The notes beneath the pieces are model-generated. The model ran no database searches, was not told the DNA's origin, and worked only from the letters and a program-made list of their open reading frames with translations. DNA of 64,000 nt, taken from Larix kaempferi. Its lineage: Eukaryota > Streptophyta > Pinopsida > Pinales > Pinaceae. A program made the position numbers and the translations under genes. This document shows positions 1 to 11,551 of the stretch, piece by piece. Position 1 is the first letter of the stretch, and the number at the start of each line of letters is the position of its first letter. The stretch spans positions 8,749,001 through 8,813,000 of the forward strand of contig BSBM01000994.1 of the NCBI GenBank assembly GCA_027924585.1, read 5' to 3'.

Positions 1-302
1 CCCATGGTTTTGGGCACCATATGGTTTAGGTCAATTGTATAGGGTTTTTGCTTCTTTTTTCCTCTTTTTTATACTTTTTTATTTCCTTTTATTTTATTTT
101 TGGGAATTTAGGTCCCTTTTAGAGGGTTTTTGCTATTTTTGGAGGAAATTTAAATTATTTTGGGGGAAAAAGGGGTTTTTTGGCCTTTTGGTGGCTTTTT
201 AATGGTTTTTTAAGGTTTTGGAGGCAAATATGGTAGGAAATATGGACAGATGAGTCATGTAATGAGGGAGATGAGATGGTGAGCACTTTTTGGGTGTTAA
301 CA
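1..302. repeat. LTR-like direct repeat, copy 1 (cut by window edge)
   Basis: This stretch is nearly identical to 744-1055, including the opening ATGRTTTTGGGCACCATATG, the T-rich middle and the end GGTGTTAACA. The full unit in copy 2 runs from TGTTGACC to GTTAACA, so it has the TG...CA ends and short inverted terminal repeats of an LTR. No tRNA primer site follows it at 303. It may be one LTR of a small non-autonomous (TRIM-like) element, or just a duplicated segment. Confidence 0.6.
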
Positions 303-738
303 GATTAGCTAGGGTTTTCACCCCAGCTTGTGCAAATGAGCACCTACTAAGGAGAAGGGCCTCCTTAGTAGCAGTTCAATAAACAGTAAATTAAAGTAGT
401 AAAACAGTGTGAAATTTAACCTAGCATGAGCATTAACAGAAATAAAAAGACATAACAAGATGATAAAGATTTTCTTTTGTATAAAATTTACCTCAAGTGT
501 TGAGGTTGGTGGAGCTCTTGCAGTAGTCCAGGAGGGCTGCTTCCGTGCTCCAATGGGTGCCTTCTCTTTCTCCCAAGTGTTTTGGATATGGGCCAAAAGA
601 GGCACTCAAATGGGAAAAGCTAGCTCAAACGATAAGCTAGGGTTTCAAGACTGATTTGGGCAGAGTGAGGATATGGAAGATTGTGGATATGAAATGAGGA
701 GCCTCCATCACCTATTTATAGGTTTTTAGTGGTGGAGT
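303..738. other. 436 bp spacer between the two LTR-like repeats
   Basis: I see no convincing coding sequence here. The short open frames on both strands have no recognisable domain. A CTATTTATAG stretch lies just before the second repeat. Neither border shows a clear primer-binding site or polypurine tract, which argues against an ordinary LTR element, although the spacer is about the right size for a TRIM interior. Confidence 0.4.
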
Positions 739-1055
739 GTTGACCCATGATTTTGGGCACCATATGGTTTAGGTCAATTGTATAGAGGTTTTGCTTCTTT
801 TTCCCTCTTTTTTCCTCTTTTTTATACTTTTTTATTCCATTTTATTTGATTTTTGGGAATTTAGGGTCCTTTTAGAGGGTTTTTGCTATTTTTGAAGGAA
901 ATTTAAATTATTTTTGGGGAAAAAGGGATTTTTTGGCATTTTGGTGGCTTTTTAATGGTTTTTTAAGGTTTTGGAGGCAAATATGGTAGAAAATATGGAC
1001 AAATGAGTCATGCAATGAGGGAGATGAGATGGTGAGCACTTTTTGGGTGTTAACA
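739..1055. repeat. LTR-like direct repeat, copy 2
   Basis: This is a complete unit starting TGTTGACCC and ending GGTGTTAACA, about 317 bp, with matching inverted ends. It aligns with 1-302 throughout, with scattered substitutions and one duplicated run of the CCTCTTTTTT type. The ends are those expected of an LTR. Its 3' edge directly abuts the decayed LINE, so it may mark the LINE's end or a later insertion beside it. Confidence 0.6.
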
Positions 1056-1089
1056 CCTTGCTCCCCAGATGTACCATAAGCAGAGAAAA

Positions 1090-2580
1090 ATAACAGAGTA
1101 CCCCTCTTTATGAGACTTTATCCAATAAGTAAATTTTCATCGAAATTCTGAGCCAACCAAGAAAATTGTAAATTAAGGACTGTTTCGAGTTCTTTCAAAA
1201 CATATTTGAAGAAGATGCATTCCCCAAAAAAGTGAGACATGGTTTCATTAAAGATCTGGCAAAAACAACATCATTCTGGACTAGCAATACCTCTCTTTTG
1301 AAGGTTCTTCCATGTTAGAATCTTGTCATTTAAAACAAGCCAGCTGAAACATTTTACCTTCAGTGGTACAACTGCTTTCCACATCCATTTTTTCCACCAA
1401 AGAGTACATGCACATGAGGTCTTTTCTAAGTAGTTAAGATAGTCCAGTGGCGGAGTAACCACACCATTTGAAACATTGTAAGTCAAAGCAAGATAATCCT
1501 CCTTTGCAGACAAAGTAATACTAGCTTGTTCTAAGCTTTCTACATATCTGTCCCATTCTACCACAAGTTGCCCACCTAAATCCAAGGCCCTCAAATTTAG
1601 CCATCTAGTGCTTCCATCAGGATCTGTAACAGAAAATTGTTTAACAACAAAAACGTTTCTTTTGTGGAGCTTCGTTAATAAATCAGATGAAAGAGTAAAC
1701 TCAGAGCTAAAGCCAGAAATAAGATCAATTCCTGTATAGACCTGTGTACCTCTACTAATAACCCAAGCAATGGAGGAATTGATCAACGAAATTTTTTTCC
1801 TGAGACTACGCCAAATGGTGGAACTTGTGCAAGATCCGGTCCGGTAGAATGATCCCGAAACAAATACACTACAGGAAGTCGCTTCAAATATTTCCGTTGG
1901 ATAATCCTTCCCTAAAGACCTTTGTTAAAAAGGACACGCCAAAATATTTTTGCACAAAGATCTTTGTTGAAAAAACTCAAGTTTTCTATTCCCCAACCCC
2001 CATAAGATTTGGGCAGAGATAAAACTTCCCAATCAACCAAGTGGAATTTATAGAAGCCAAGTTTTCCAGCCCATAGGAATGGGAAAATCAATTTCCTTAA
2101 CTCAGAAATTACAGCTTCTGGAATACTGAACAAGGAGAACCAGAAAATCGGTATGCCTTGAAGCACATAAGTTACCAAAGTGAGACGCTCCCCAACGAAA
2201 GCCAAGGGTAGGAATATGTGTTTATGTGCTTCTGAAGCTTCAAAGTAAGCCATCTCTAGTCTTCTCTTTTGTATCCATTAGGTTGCAAAAAGAAACCCAG
2301 ATACCGAAAACCCTCATTAATACTAATCATCTGATAGGGTAATAACTGACTAAAACTAGAAAAGAGATCAGTGTCATAACAATGATAAATGACGGCATAC
2401 TTTGACAGACTTACCTCCATCCCAGAAGCGAGACAAAAATCGAAAATTATCTCTTTATAACATAACCATTCCCTCAATGAAGCTTCACCAAATAATAGCA
2501 CATCATCCACAAACAGTAGATGTGTGATAAAACTAGCTTTGGCAACCTTATACCCTTTATAAGTCCCTTCTCTTTGGCAT
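1090..2580 (-). pseudogene. 5'-truncated plant LINE ORF2 remnant (RT end plus zf-RVT)
   Basis: Reading from high to low coordinates, the translation first shows a reverse-transcriptase active-site box, LLFVDDVLLFGEAS (FVDD), near 2490-2540. It continues with LGFFLQPNG, then GERLTLVTYVLQGIPIFW and LSLPKSYGGWGIENL, the connection region typical of plant LINE polymerases. It ends with the zinc-binding RT tail, VPLKVKCFSWLVLNDKILTW followed by CCFCQ...H..GEC. At least two stops (after KRED near 2256 and after GIASPE near 1269) and a frameshift near 2185 break it. The endonuclease and N-terminal RT are absent, as expected of a 5'-truncated LINE. The family identification is firm; the exact ends are not. 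Confidence 0.85.
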
Positions 2581-3299
2581 ATTTAATCAAATAGTGAGAA
2601 TTTTGAGATACATTTATGGTATGGATATGGTATATTTATAAATTATTAGTATTGTCATTATTGAGATAACGATATAGTAAAATCCCTTGGATGGGTTTAT
2701 AGGGACATTAACCAATGGTGTATGTTGTCTTGGTTCAAAATGCCAAGAGGTGGCCCCTTCCCTGTACACTTAGCTTACCTCATGCGATGGTTGTCAAGGG
2801 TGATGGAATCAAGTGTCTGAGTCTCCACTCAATCCCAAGAATGATGGATCGTTAATCGTCATAGGTTATCTATAGGAAGGTTCCTTTATCATTCGAACTT
2901 GTCATAGTGCTTAGTCGCTTATCGCTCCTCTAGATCATGAGTATTCATTCCACACACCTAGATATGATGGTGGAGTACGCTGAGGATGGGACTTTGTTCT
3001 TGAATATTTTTTCGATGGTTTTCATCCCATCTTGGGTCACTCCTCTTTGGATAGTTCTACTTCCTTCTCTCCAAAGGTGATTTCTCTACATTGTCAATTT
3101 TTTGGTTCATCTTCTCCGAGATTTTGGGATACTTTAGTCTCGCTTGTGGATTTTCTTCTTACTTCCAACTTCTATTATGCTAATTTTCTTTTATGTTTTT
3201 ATTTCTAGGGCTCTTCCCCGAGCTCGGTTTCAATTGTGGGTGTTCTAGTGATTGCAAGTAGGGGATGAGGGGACAGGGTGCAAAGGGCTAGTAGTAGTT

Positions 3300-3760
3300 G
3301 CTCTCAAACAAAAGTGCAAGTGAAGGAAGGGGAAGCCCATGACACTCACCTCCAGCAGACTTCGGTTGGCACACAAGCTCAAATTTGTCAAGCTGAGGAG
3401 TGAGTTAAGATTGAACAAAAATTTGTACGAGCTAAATATATTATGGAGGAAATGGGGCCATAGCTTTAGGATTATGGGAACACTCGTACCTGTGAGACCA
3501 AATATTATAGGACTATTGCTCTCTTTTGGAAAGTTAAATATCTTCTTAGCTAAGTTATTATTGATAGGAAGAAGGAAAGGAAGGACCTCTTACTTCAGAT
3601 GGATGAAATCCATGACCATAATATAAAGTTGGAAGCCAAGCTCAATTTCCTCATCTAGGAAACCACGGGTGTGAAGTTTGAGGCCTCAATTCAAAAATCC
3701 TCCCATTGGCAAGAGGTGCCTCTAATTACCATCTCCAATGATGACATTGTAGCATAGTGT
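3300..3760 (+). pseudogene. Decayed unrecognised coding sequence, copy 1
   Basis: The longest open frame here (3339-3626) is probably not the ancestral frame. A different frame gives a protein-like reading shared with copy 2 and with 47140-47220: TKYYRTIALFWKVKYLLS, then ERKDLLLQMDEIHDHNIKLE and ETTGVKFEASIQ, interrupted by several stops. The heptad-like Leu/Ile spacing and high Lys/Glu content suggest a coiled coil. I do not recognise the family. A retroelement structural (gag-like) protein is possible, but nothing in the sequence proves it. Confidence 0.45.
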
Positions 3761-3986
3761 AGTAATTTCTGAACATAGTGTATTTATTTTTTGAACATCA
3801 TAGGTATACTCAAGCCTCAATAGTTCTTTACAGTCTTTGTTTTTATTATCAGTAAGATTTTTCGACATCAACAAGAAGTTTGTTGTTCTATATTTGGTCT
3901 AGTTTCCCTTGAGGAAAATCTAAACATCTATTTGCTATCATTTTCTTGATTAATAAATATAAATCTCCTTAGCTTACAAAGAAAAC

Positions 3987-5087
3987 TATATATATACGTG
4001 TACGTGTACGTGTGTGTGTATGTGTGTGTGTACGTGTGTGTGTGTGTGTGTGTGTACGTGTGTGTGTGTGTACGTGTGTGTGTGGGTGTGTGTGTGTGTG
4101 TACGTGTGTGTGTGTGTGTACGTGTGTGTGTGTGTGTGTGTGTACGTGTACGCGTGTGTGTGTGTACGTGTATGTGTGTGTGTGTGTGTGTGCGCGCGCG
4201 CGTGTGCGCGCGTGTGTGCGTGTACGTGTGCGTGCGCGTGCGTGTGCGTGTGCGTGCGCGTGTGCGCGTGTGTGCGCGTGCGCGCGCGCGTGTGTGTGTG
4301 TGTGTACGTACGTGTGTGTGTGTACGTGTGTGTGTGTACATGTGTACGTGTGTGTATGTGTGTGTGTGTGTGTACGTGTGTGTACGTGTGTGTGTACGTG
4401 CGTGCGTGTGTGTGTGTGTGTGTGTACGTGTGTGTACATGTACGTGTGTGTGTGTGTACGTGTGTGTGTGTGTGTGTACGTGTGTGTGTGTGTGTGTGCG
4501 TGTGTGTGTGTGCGTGTGTGTGTACGTGTGTGTGTGTACGTGTGTGTGTGTGTACGTGTACGTGTGTGTGTGTGCGTGTGTGCGTGTGTGTGCGTGCGTG
4601 CATGTGTGCGTGTGCGTGTGTGCGTGTGGGTGTGTGGGTGTGCGTGTGTGGGGGTGTGTGTGTGCGTGTGCGTGTGTGCGTGTGTGTGTGCGCGTGGGTG
4701 TGTGCGTGTGCGTGTGCGTGTGGGTGTGGGTGTGTGTGTGTGCGTGTGCGTGTGCATGTGTGTGTGCGTGTGCGCGTGTGCGTGTGTGTGCGTGTGCGCG
4801 TGTATGCGTGTGCGCGTGTGTGCGTGTGCGCGTGTGCGCGTGTGTGTGCGCGTGTGCCTGTGCGTGTGCGCGTGCGTGTGCATGTGCGCGTGTGCGTGTG
4901 CGTGTGCGGGTGTGTGTGTGTGCGTGTGCGCGTGTGCACATGTGCGTGTGTGTGTGCGTGTGCGCGCGTGTGTGTGTGCGTGTGCGTGTGCATGTGGGTG
5001 TGCGCGTGTGCGCGTGTGTGCGTGTGCGTGGGTGCGTGTGTGCACGGGTGCGGGTGTGTGCATGTGTGCGTGTGTGTGTGTGTGTGT
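3987..5087. repeat. 1.1 kb compound microsatellite of TG, CG and TACG
   Basis: About 1100 bases of almost strictly alternating purine and pyrimidine run without a break. The first part is (TG)n punctuated by TACG tetranucleotides. The later part becomes richer in CG (GCGTGTGCG patterns) with occasional GGG. Several frames are open across the whole tract on both strands (His/Thr/Arg or Val/Cys repeats), but these are composition artefacts, not genes. The corresponding place in copy 2 (about 7725-7765) holds only a short AT-rich stretch, so the tract expanded after the duplication. Confidence 0.97.
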
Positions 5088-5412
5088 TTTCCATTGTTTT
5101 CCACACAAGTAATAAATAATTAGTAATAAACATTGGTGAAATGTGTTACTATCTTTTTGGTAACACTTCATGGTGCCCAACTTTGTAAGAAAATCAATAC
5201 TAAACAAAATGTAAAACACAAAAATTAACAATGTCTCACACATAGATTTACTCTAAAAGTCCAAAACAGGGAAAACTAACATTTTTTAGAGTTTTTCCAC
5301 TCTCTATCTCATTGTATTATATTTTATATATTATCTCATTGAAGTATCCAAAATCCTAATCCATTAACATGAATTAGATTATAATCATAATTCCTTAACT
5401 GAAATTATACTA

Positions 5413-5702
5413 CAATGAATTAGAAAACTATTGATCCAAAACAAATTAAAATACACCAAAACGAAACCCAAAAGTGCTGGCCTAATCCCACTGAACACCT
5501 TTGATATGGAAACTTACAAAAATACACCACATAATCAATAAAATAAGTATGAAAAACAATGGATTGGAAAACTATTGATCCAAAACAAATTAAAATACAC
5601 CAAAACGAAACCCAAAGGTGCTGGCCTAATCCCACTAAACACCTTTGATACGGAAACTTACAAAAATTACACCACATAATCAATAAAATAAGTATGAAAA
5701 TT
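5413..5702. repeat. 145 bp tandem duplication (two copies)
   Basis: Two adjacent units start with CAATGAATTAGAAAAC (5413) and CAATGGATTGGAAAAC (5558) and both end in AATAAGTATGAAAA. They differ at only a few positions. The equivalent place in copy 2 has a single unit, split by gypsy element A. The second unit contains CCCACTAAACACC, the unoccupied form of the A target site. Confidence 0.9.
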
Positions 5703-6305
5703 AAGAGAATTAAATAAACTCTATCCGAAACATGGAAATTAAATTATTAAGTTCTTTCCATACTATGTAATAATAAACATGTCATTTTTATAATGAGACA
5801 TATAAAAAGAAATGACCCCAAAAAATGAAATTAGGATGAGAGTAAAGTATAAAAAGATTGGATGTAATTTGAATAATAGTATAAAGAAAATCTTTAAAAA
5901 AATGAAAATACTTAAACAATTATCATTGGAAATCATTCTTTAAAATATTGCATAAAATACAACTAAATTTAAAAAATCATTCTTTTGAAATATTCATCAT
6001 TCATAATCACTTATAAATATAATATAAAATAATAAAACTAAAAAACCATTTTTTTAAAATATGAATGACTTTTCGAGAAAATATTTGTTTCAAAATCACT
6101 TATAAAAGTAATATTAAATAATAAAACTAAAAAATCATTCTTTTAAAATATTCATCATTCATAATCACTTCTCAATAAAATATTTGGAATTTGGAATTTT
6201 AAGGATAAATAAAATATTCAATATATTCATAAATAAGAAATATTATCAATATGTTTAAATTAAGTATTTTTCATGATATATTTAATTTTTTGAAAAGTTA
6301 TTATA
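5703..6305. other. AT-rich non-coding tail of duplication copy 1
   Basis: No gene is visible. The stretch is very AT-rich and contains repeated short phrases (CATTCATAATCACTT, ATAAAACTAAAAAATCATTC) that recur several times here and again at 15030-15250. It aligns in part with 14150-14370 on the far side of the gypsy insertion. Confidence 0.6.
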
Positions 6306-6309
6306 GTGA

Positions 6310-8157
6310 GCATCTTCATATACATTTATGATGTTATATTTATAAATTATTATTACTATTATTAAGATAATAATATTGTAAAATCTCTCGGATAGAGTTA
6401 TAGGGACATTAATCGATGACGTATCCGACCTTGGTTCAAAATGCTATGTAGCAGCCCCTACTCGACACACTTAGCTTACCTCATGTAATGATTGTCAAGA
6501 GTGATGGAATCAAGTGTCCAGGTCTCCACTCAATCCTAGGTATCATGAGTTGTTTCTCCTCACAAGATATCTGTAGGGAGGTTCCTTTACCATTCAATCT
6601 TGTCATAGTGCTTAGTCACTTGTTGTTCCTCTAGATCATGAGCATTCATTCTACATGCCTAGATATGATGGAGGATAGATCGTGAGCAGTCATTCCACAT
6701 GCCTAGATATGAGGGTGGAGTCCGCTGAGGATGGGACTTTGTTCTTGAAGCCTCTATCGGTTGTTTTCATCCCATCTTGGGTCATTCCTCTATGGGTAAC
6801 TGCTTCCTTCTTACCAATGGTGATTTCTCTACATTGTCGATTTTTTGCTTCACCTTCTTTGAGATTTTGGGATACCCTGGGATCACTCATGGCTTTCCTT
6901 ATTACTTCCAACTTATTTTTGGCTAGTCTTCTTTTATGTTTCTATTTTCGAGGCTCTTCCCATAGCTTTATTTCGCTTATTGGTGTTCTAGCGATGGAAG
7001 GTAGGGTATGAGGAAAGTGGGTGCAAAGGGGTAGTAGTAGATGCTCTCAAACAAAGGTGTAGGTTGGGGCAAGAAAAACCTGACACACTTACCTCCAGTA
7101 GACTTCGGTTGGGATACAAGCTCAAATTTCTCAAGCTAAGGTGTGAATTAAGACTAAACATGAATTGCTTTGAGCTAAATATATTATGGAGGAAATGGGG
7201 CCATGCGTTTAGGACTTTGGGAACACCCATACTTGTGAGACCAAATATTATAGGAATATTTCTCTCTTTTGGTAAGTTAAACCTCTTCTTAGAAAATTTC
7301 TTCTTGATAGCGAGGACGAAAGGTAGGAGCTCTTACTTCAAATGGATGAACTCCATGACCATAATAGAAAACTGGAAGCCAATATCAACTTCCTTATCCA
7401 ATCAACCACAGGTATGAAATTTGAGGCCTTAATTCCAAAAATCCTCTCATTGGAAAGAGGTGCCTCTAATTCCCATCTTCGATGATGACACTGTAGAATA
7501 GCTTAGTTGGTTCTCAACATATTTTTTTGTTCTTTTAACATCATATGTATACTCAGGACTCAATAGTGCTTTACGGTCTCTCTTTTATTATCAGTAAGAC
7601 CTCTGGATATCAACATTCAGTTTGTTGTTCTATCTTTGGTCTAGTTTCCCTTGAGGAAAATCTAAATTGGTATTTACTATAATTTCTACCTGATTACTAT
7701 AAATCTCCTTATCTTATAAAAAAAAAATATAGTAAAACATATATAGATAAATAAGATAATATGTTTTCCATACACGTAATAAATAATTAGTAATAAAAAA
7801 TGGTGAAGCATGTTACTATATTTTGGTAACAGTTTTTGGTGCCCAGCTTTGTAAGAAAACAATACTAGACAAAATCTAAAACACAATAATTAACAATGTC
7901 TCACACAAAGAGTTACCCTAAAAGTCCAAAACAAGGAAAACCAACATTCTTGAGAGTTTTTCCACTCTCTATCTCATTGTATTATATTTTATGTATTATC
8001 TCATAGGAGTATCCAAAATCCTAATCCATTAACCTATATTAGGTTATAACCTTAATTCCTTAACTAAAACTATCTACAATGGGTTGGAAAACCATTGATC
8101 CAAAACAACTCAAGACACGACAACAAGGCACTGGAGGGTGTTGCTTAATTTCACTAA
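6310..8157. repeat. Tandem segmental duplication, copy 2, left part
   Basis: This part aligns with copy 1 from 2607 to about 5590. It is cut at 8157 by gypsy element A, and the duplication resumes at 14082. The junction carries the 5 bp target duplication ACTAA (8153-8157 and 14082-14086). The open frame at 6682-7011 begins in a stretch shared with copy 1 but is not open there, so I do not treat it as a gene. Confidence 0.8.
7040..7500 (+). pseudogene. Decayed unrecognised coding sequence, copy 2
   Basis: This is homologous to 3300-3760. The protein-like frame reads CETKYYRNISLFW, then ELLLQMDELHDHNRKLEANI and IQSTTGMKFEA, with in-frame stops. A 117-codon open frame (7064-7417) overlaps it in another frame and is likely fortuitous, since the copies match better in the interrupted frame. 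The Lys/Glu/Leu pattern suggests a coiled coil. Function and family are unknown. Confidence 0.45.
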
Positions 8158-8745
8158 TGATCCATATGGACATAGGTGGCCACCCACTTATTCCACTGGC
8201 TCAAAATAGTTTTCCATTTTGGCAGGTTTCTAGTAATGTTGCTACATTTTTTCGGGTCCCAAACTTTTGGGGCCATTTTGAGGCCCTAAACGATGTTTTT
8301 TGGAAATTTGGAGGGGCCAATGGTTGCCAATAGCATATATTGGCCCCTAGTTGAAAGTTGTAAAGCTCGTATAGACCTTTCCAACAAGTTATTGAACACC
8401 CCAAATGGAGATCGTATGCAAAATTTATGACCTTGAGAAGTTGACTATTCAACTAACCACCTTGGGGCCGCAAACTTTATGATGGTTCATCTTACAGGGT
8501 TAGGTTTTTAGATGTTTAGGGTTCTTGCACTCATGCTTATGATAAATAGGCTCTTTCAACCTCTTCTTGTATTCAGCTTGTCACGAATGAGTGTAGCCAC
8601 CACATCTCTTTTATTTTATAGTTTGTTCTATTTCATTCATTTTAATAGAATCTGAGTTTATTGTATTACTATGTTTCTTGCCATATATCTGTGTATGTGA
8701 ACATATATATACTCTTTCATTTCATTCTCACATAAATACGGATCA
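8158..8745 (+). repeat. 5' LTR of element A
   Basis: The LTR starts TGATCCATATGG and ends ATACGGATCA, so its ends form the inverted repeat TGATCC/GGATCA. At 588 bp it is shorter than the 3' LTR because about 35 bp (present near 13913-13950) is missing. The motif GGTGGCCACCCAC near its start is shared with the LTRs of element B. Confidence 0.92.
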
Positions 8746-8746
8746 G

Positions 8747-8758
8747 TGGTATCGGTTC
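8747..8758 (+). other. Primer-binding site of element A
   Basis: TGGTATCGGTTC lies one base after the 5' LTR. Its first seven bases match the TGGTATCAGAGC complement of plant initiator tRNA-Met. The equivalent site in element B (49850) reads TGGTATTGGAGC, and together they support Met-tRNA priming. Confidence 0.8.
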
Positions 8759-8961
8759 CTTCTCCTCTTGCGGTTTCTCAGTGCATGTCCTCGACGAGAT
8801 ATCAATATCGAGAGTTGGGTCTCGAACTAGTTGAGCTTGGGGAAAACCCCTCTCGTTGGCCCAAGCAAGTTCACATGGCGGGGGAAGACAAGAGAGATGA
8901 CAGAGCAGGAGATCCTATTAAGCTATTGCTAGAGGAAGGCCTCACGTGACAGAGGAACAAG

Positions 8962-9948
8962 ATGATGGATAACTTCACCCAGATACTTCAAAGAATGCCG
9001 ATGACGGTAGATGCACCTTCAACGAGCAGCCATTTCGGGGGTGCGAATCCTTTCAAGGTACAAGTTAACTTTGACATTCCCTTATTTGAAGGCAAGATAT
9101 ATGTAGATGCTTTGGAGAAATGGTTAAATATTTTAGAGGCTTACTTCTCTCTTCAAGATTTTTTCGACAACGAAAAGATCACATTCGCACTCCTTAAGTC
9201 CCTTCCCCATATCAAAGTCTGGTGGGATGAGTATTGCGAGAGGCATGCAAGAGATGAGTCTGAACTATCTAGGATAGACCCCACTTAGGAGGATTTTGTC
9301 GATGCGGTCAAGGAGGAGTTCTACCCAGTCGAAAACTATGATGAATAGTACAATAGGTGGACAAATTTGCGCCAAGAGAGAGACTAAACAGTGATAGATT
9401 TTACCAACATGTTCCATATCTTGCACTCCAAACTGGGTATTAGGGAATCTGAACGACACTTGATCCTAAAGTACCGCAATGGCCTGCACAAGTACATTCA
9501 GACGGAGATGGATTTCCTGGAAATATCCTCACTAGGAGCAACTTATCGGTATGTCGTCAAGATTGAGCATAAGTTTAAGCAAAAGAATAAGCGTGATTTT
9601 GGGTTTGCAAATCCTCAGCGGAATCTTGGCAAAGGTGGCCCTAATTCACAAAGAAAAGGACCGAGCAAGGATGGCCAAAGCCCCGAAAACCATCCCAAGT
9701 CACAAGCAAAGAAGGGTAATGGGAAATTGAAGAAGGAAACTAGAAAGTGGTACGAATTCCACAAGAGCCCTTGGCACAACATTGATGAATGCCGCTTAAA
9801 ACAATCCTTGTTAGCCGAGACTAAATCCTTGGATCCAAACTCTAGCTCGAACTTGGATGCAAAGATAGAAAAGGGAAATCAGATCATTGACGTGGAACCT
9901 ATTTCCACCATTGCAACCGCAAAGATACAACCAAAAGAGGATCCATAG
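8962..9948 (+). pseudogene. Element A gag (Retrotrans_gag type), interrupted
   Basis: From the ATG at 8962 one frame runs to 9948 with three stops (TAG 9286, TAG 9346, TAA 9385). Each is a one-step change from Trp or Gln codons. The core gag region (FDIPLFEGKIYVDALEKWL, then FALLKSLPHIKVWWDEYC, then YRNGLHKYIQTEMDFLE) is typical of plant gypsy capsid proteins. A basic linker and a knuckle-like segment, WYEFHKSPWHNIDEC, follow; one Cys of that segment appears lost to Trp or Tyr. Gag would form the cytoplasmic virus-like particle that packages element RNA. The same gag, more diverged, occurs in element B. Confidence 0.9.
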
Positions 9949-10487
9949 GAATGGGAGCTCCTCTTCCATTCACAATTGTGGGTGCAGGGGACTCCACTAC
10001 ATTTCATTGTCGATAGTGCTAGCTAGAAGAACCTCATATCAACTGAGGTTTTCAAAAGGTTGAAGATTTCGATGGTTCCACATCCCTAACCATACAACAT
10101 CGGTTGGCTGAGCCAAGGATGAAACATCTGTGTCATTCATAGTGTTGCCTTTCCTACAACATAAAGCCCTTCAAAAATGAGGTAATGTGTGATGTTGTCC
10201 CGCTTGAAGTTTGTGATGTCCTTTTAGGACAACCATATATGTGGAAACGACATGTTGTGTATGAGTTTAGACCTCGTAGTGTCATTGTTACTTTGGGTAA
10301 GAAAATCCACATGATATTAGAGAAACTTCCCACTACTACAACGTCCCTCATCATAGCTAAGAAGTGCAGAAAGGTAATCTCCCAGACAGGGAAATTCGTC
10401 CTCTTCATGGTTCATTTTGAAGGTGAACGAAATATCGCAACAACATCCACCACTTCCACAAAAAACCCCTCTACGCAACATAAATAG
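9949..10487 (+). pseudogene. Element A aspartic protease region
   Basis: A retropepsin-like active-site segment FIVDSAS is visible at about 9999-10020, where the usual D-S/T-G has become D-S-A. The downstream part lies in another frame and reads EVCDVLLGQPYMWKRHVVYE, matching the CDVLLGxPW flap and helix region of plant gypsy proteases. A frameshift and several stops separate the two halves. The protease would have cleaved the Gag-Pol polyprotein, and this copy cannot be active. The homologous region in element B is at 62960-63500. Confidence 0.8.
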
Positions 10488-11550
10488 GTGGACAAGAACA
10501 TGGAATCATACAAAGACATCTTCACTATACTTGTCGGGGTGCCAGTACATTTCCAAGTCAAGATTTACATTGATTTGATACTTGTCCTGCCTTTACCTAA
10601 TGGGCCAGTATACAAGCGTTCCCTCATGGAAAATGGAGAAATTAAATGCCAGATTCAATATTTAATCCAAAAGGGGCACATTCGACCTAGATCCTCACCT
10701 TGTGGGAGCCCAATTGTGTTGGTACATAAGAAAGATGGGACATGGAGACTTTGTATTGACTACCAAGCTCTAAACAAGATCATAGTCCATAATCGGTATC
10801 CCATTCCCCGAGTCAACGACCTTCTTGACTAGATCAAGGGTGCCAAATATTTGAGAAAGATTGATCTGAATTTTGGTTATCATCAAGTGCCAATTGAGCA
10901 GATTGATGTTTGGAAGACTGCCTTCAAATCCCGCAAAGGCCTCTTTGAGTGGTTGGTCATGCCTTTCATCTTGACTAATGCTCCAATAACCTTTATAAGG
11001 ATGATGGATGATATCCTACGACCATTCAACAATTATTTTGGTTCGTATATCGAGATGATATCCTCATCTACGACAGAACATGGGTGGACCATTTGCAAGA
11101 TATCCACTAGGTACTTAGCACCCTGCGGAAACACAAATTATATGCCAATCTAGAGAAGTTCTCATTTGGCATGGAGAGGGTTTAGTATCTAGGATACATT
11201 TTAGACGAACATGGTGTTAATGTGGATTCATCCAAGATCTAAGAAATTCATGATTGGCCAACCTCGACAACTCTCACAGAGCTTCGCAGCTTCTTAGGCC
11301 TTTCCAACTTCTATCGTTGATCAGTTTTGGGCTTCTCTAATATTGCTTGCTCCCTTAGCCAGGTGACCAAAGGGGGATGTAAGGCCAATTTCATCTGATC
11401 CAAGCCACAACAACAAGCATTTGAGGAGCTGAAGCAATGCTTATGTTCGGTTCCCATCCTTTCCTTACTAGATCTACAACAACACTTTGAGATTGAGACA
11501 AATGCTTCATACTATGTTGTTGGTGTAGTCCTCACTCAGCATGAACATCC
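10488..11550 (+). pseudogene. Element A reverse transcriptase
   Basis: The RT fingers and palm are clear: [49 protein letters not shown] and TAFKSRKGLFEWLVMPF. A one-base frameshift sits immediately before the active site, which in the shifted frame reads YRDDILIYD (11048 onward), a variant of YLDD. Further stops occur at 10830 (LLD*), after QDIH near 11110 and later. The remaining RT and connection (YLGYILDEHG, RSFLGLSNFYR) are in the second frame. It would copy element RNA into cDNA in cytoplasmic particles. Confidence 0.92.
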
Positions 11551-11551
11551 A

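Larger units (their letters stand above)
2600..6305. repeat. Tandem segmental duplication, copy 1
   Basis: From about 2607 this segment aligns with a second copy starting at about 6319, in the same order and orientation. It covers the region around 2700 and 6400, the decayed coding stretch at 3300-3760, the flanks of the microsatellite (CGTAATAAATAATTAGTAATAAA at 5108 and 7778), and the AT-rich tail at 5700-6200, which matches 14150-14370. Copy 1 lacks the gypsy element found in copy 2 and so preserves the empty site near 5630. It carries two private changes: the TG-rich microsatellite and the 145 bp tandem repeat. Confidence 0.8.

Noticed and set aside
318-654. Overlapping open frames on both strands between the first two repeats
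   Set aside because: No motif, no homologue elsewhere in the window, and length near chance expectation.
3339-3626. 95-codon open frame in duplication copy 1 (and 117 codons at 7064-7417)
   Set aside because: The copies match better in another, interrupted frame that is also shared with 47140-47220, so these open frames are probably fortuitous.
3928-5243. Six long open frames (366-424 codons) on both strands
   Set aside because: They are His/Thr/Arg or Val/Cys dipeptide readings of a microsatellite; openness in nearly all frames is a composition artefact.
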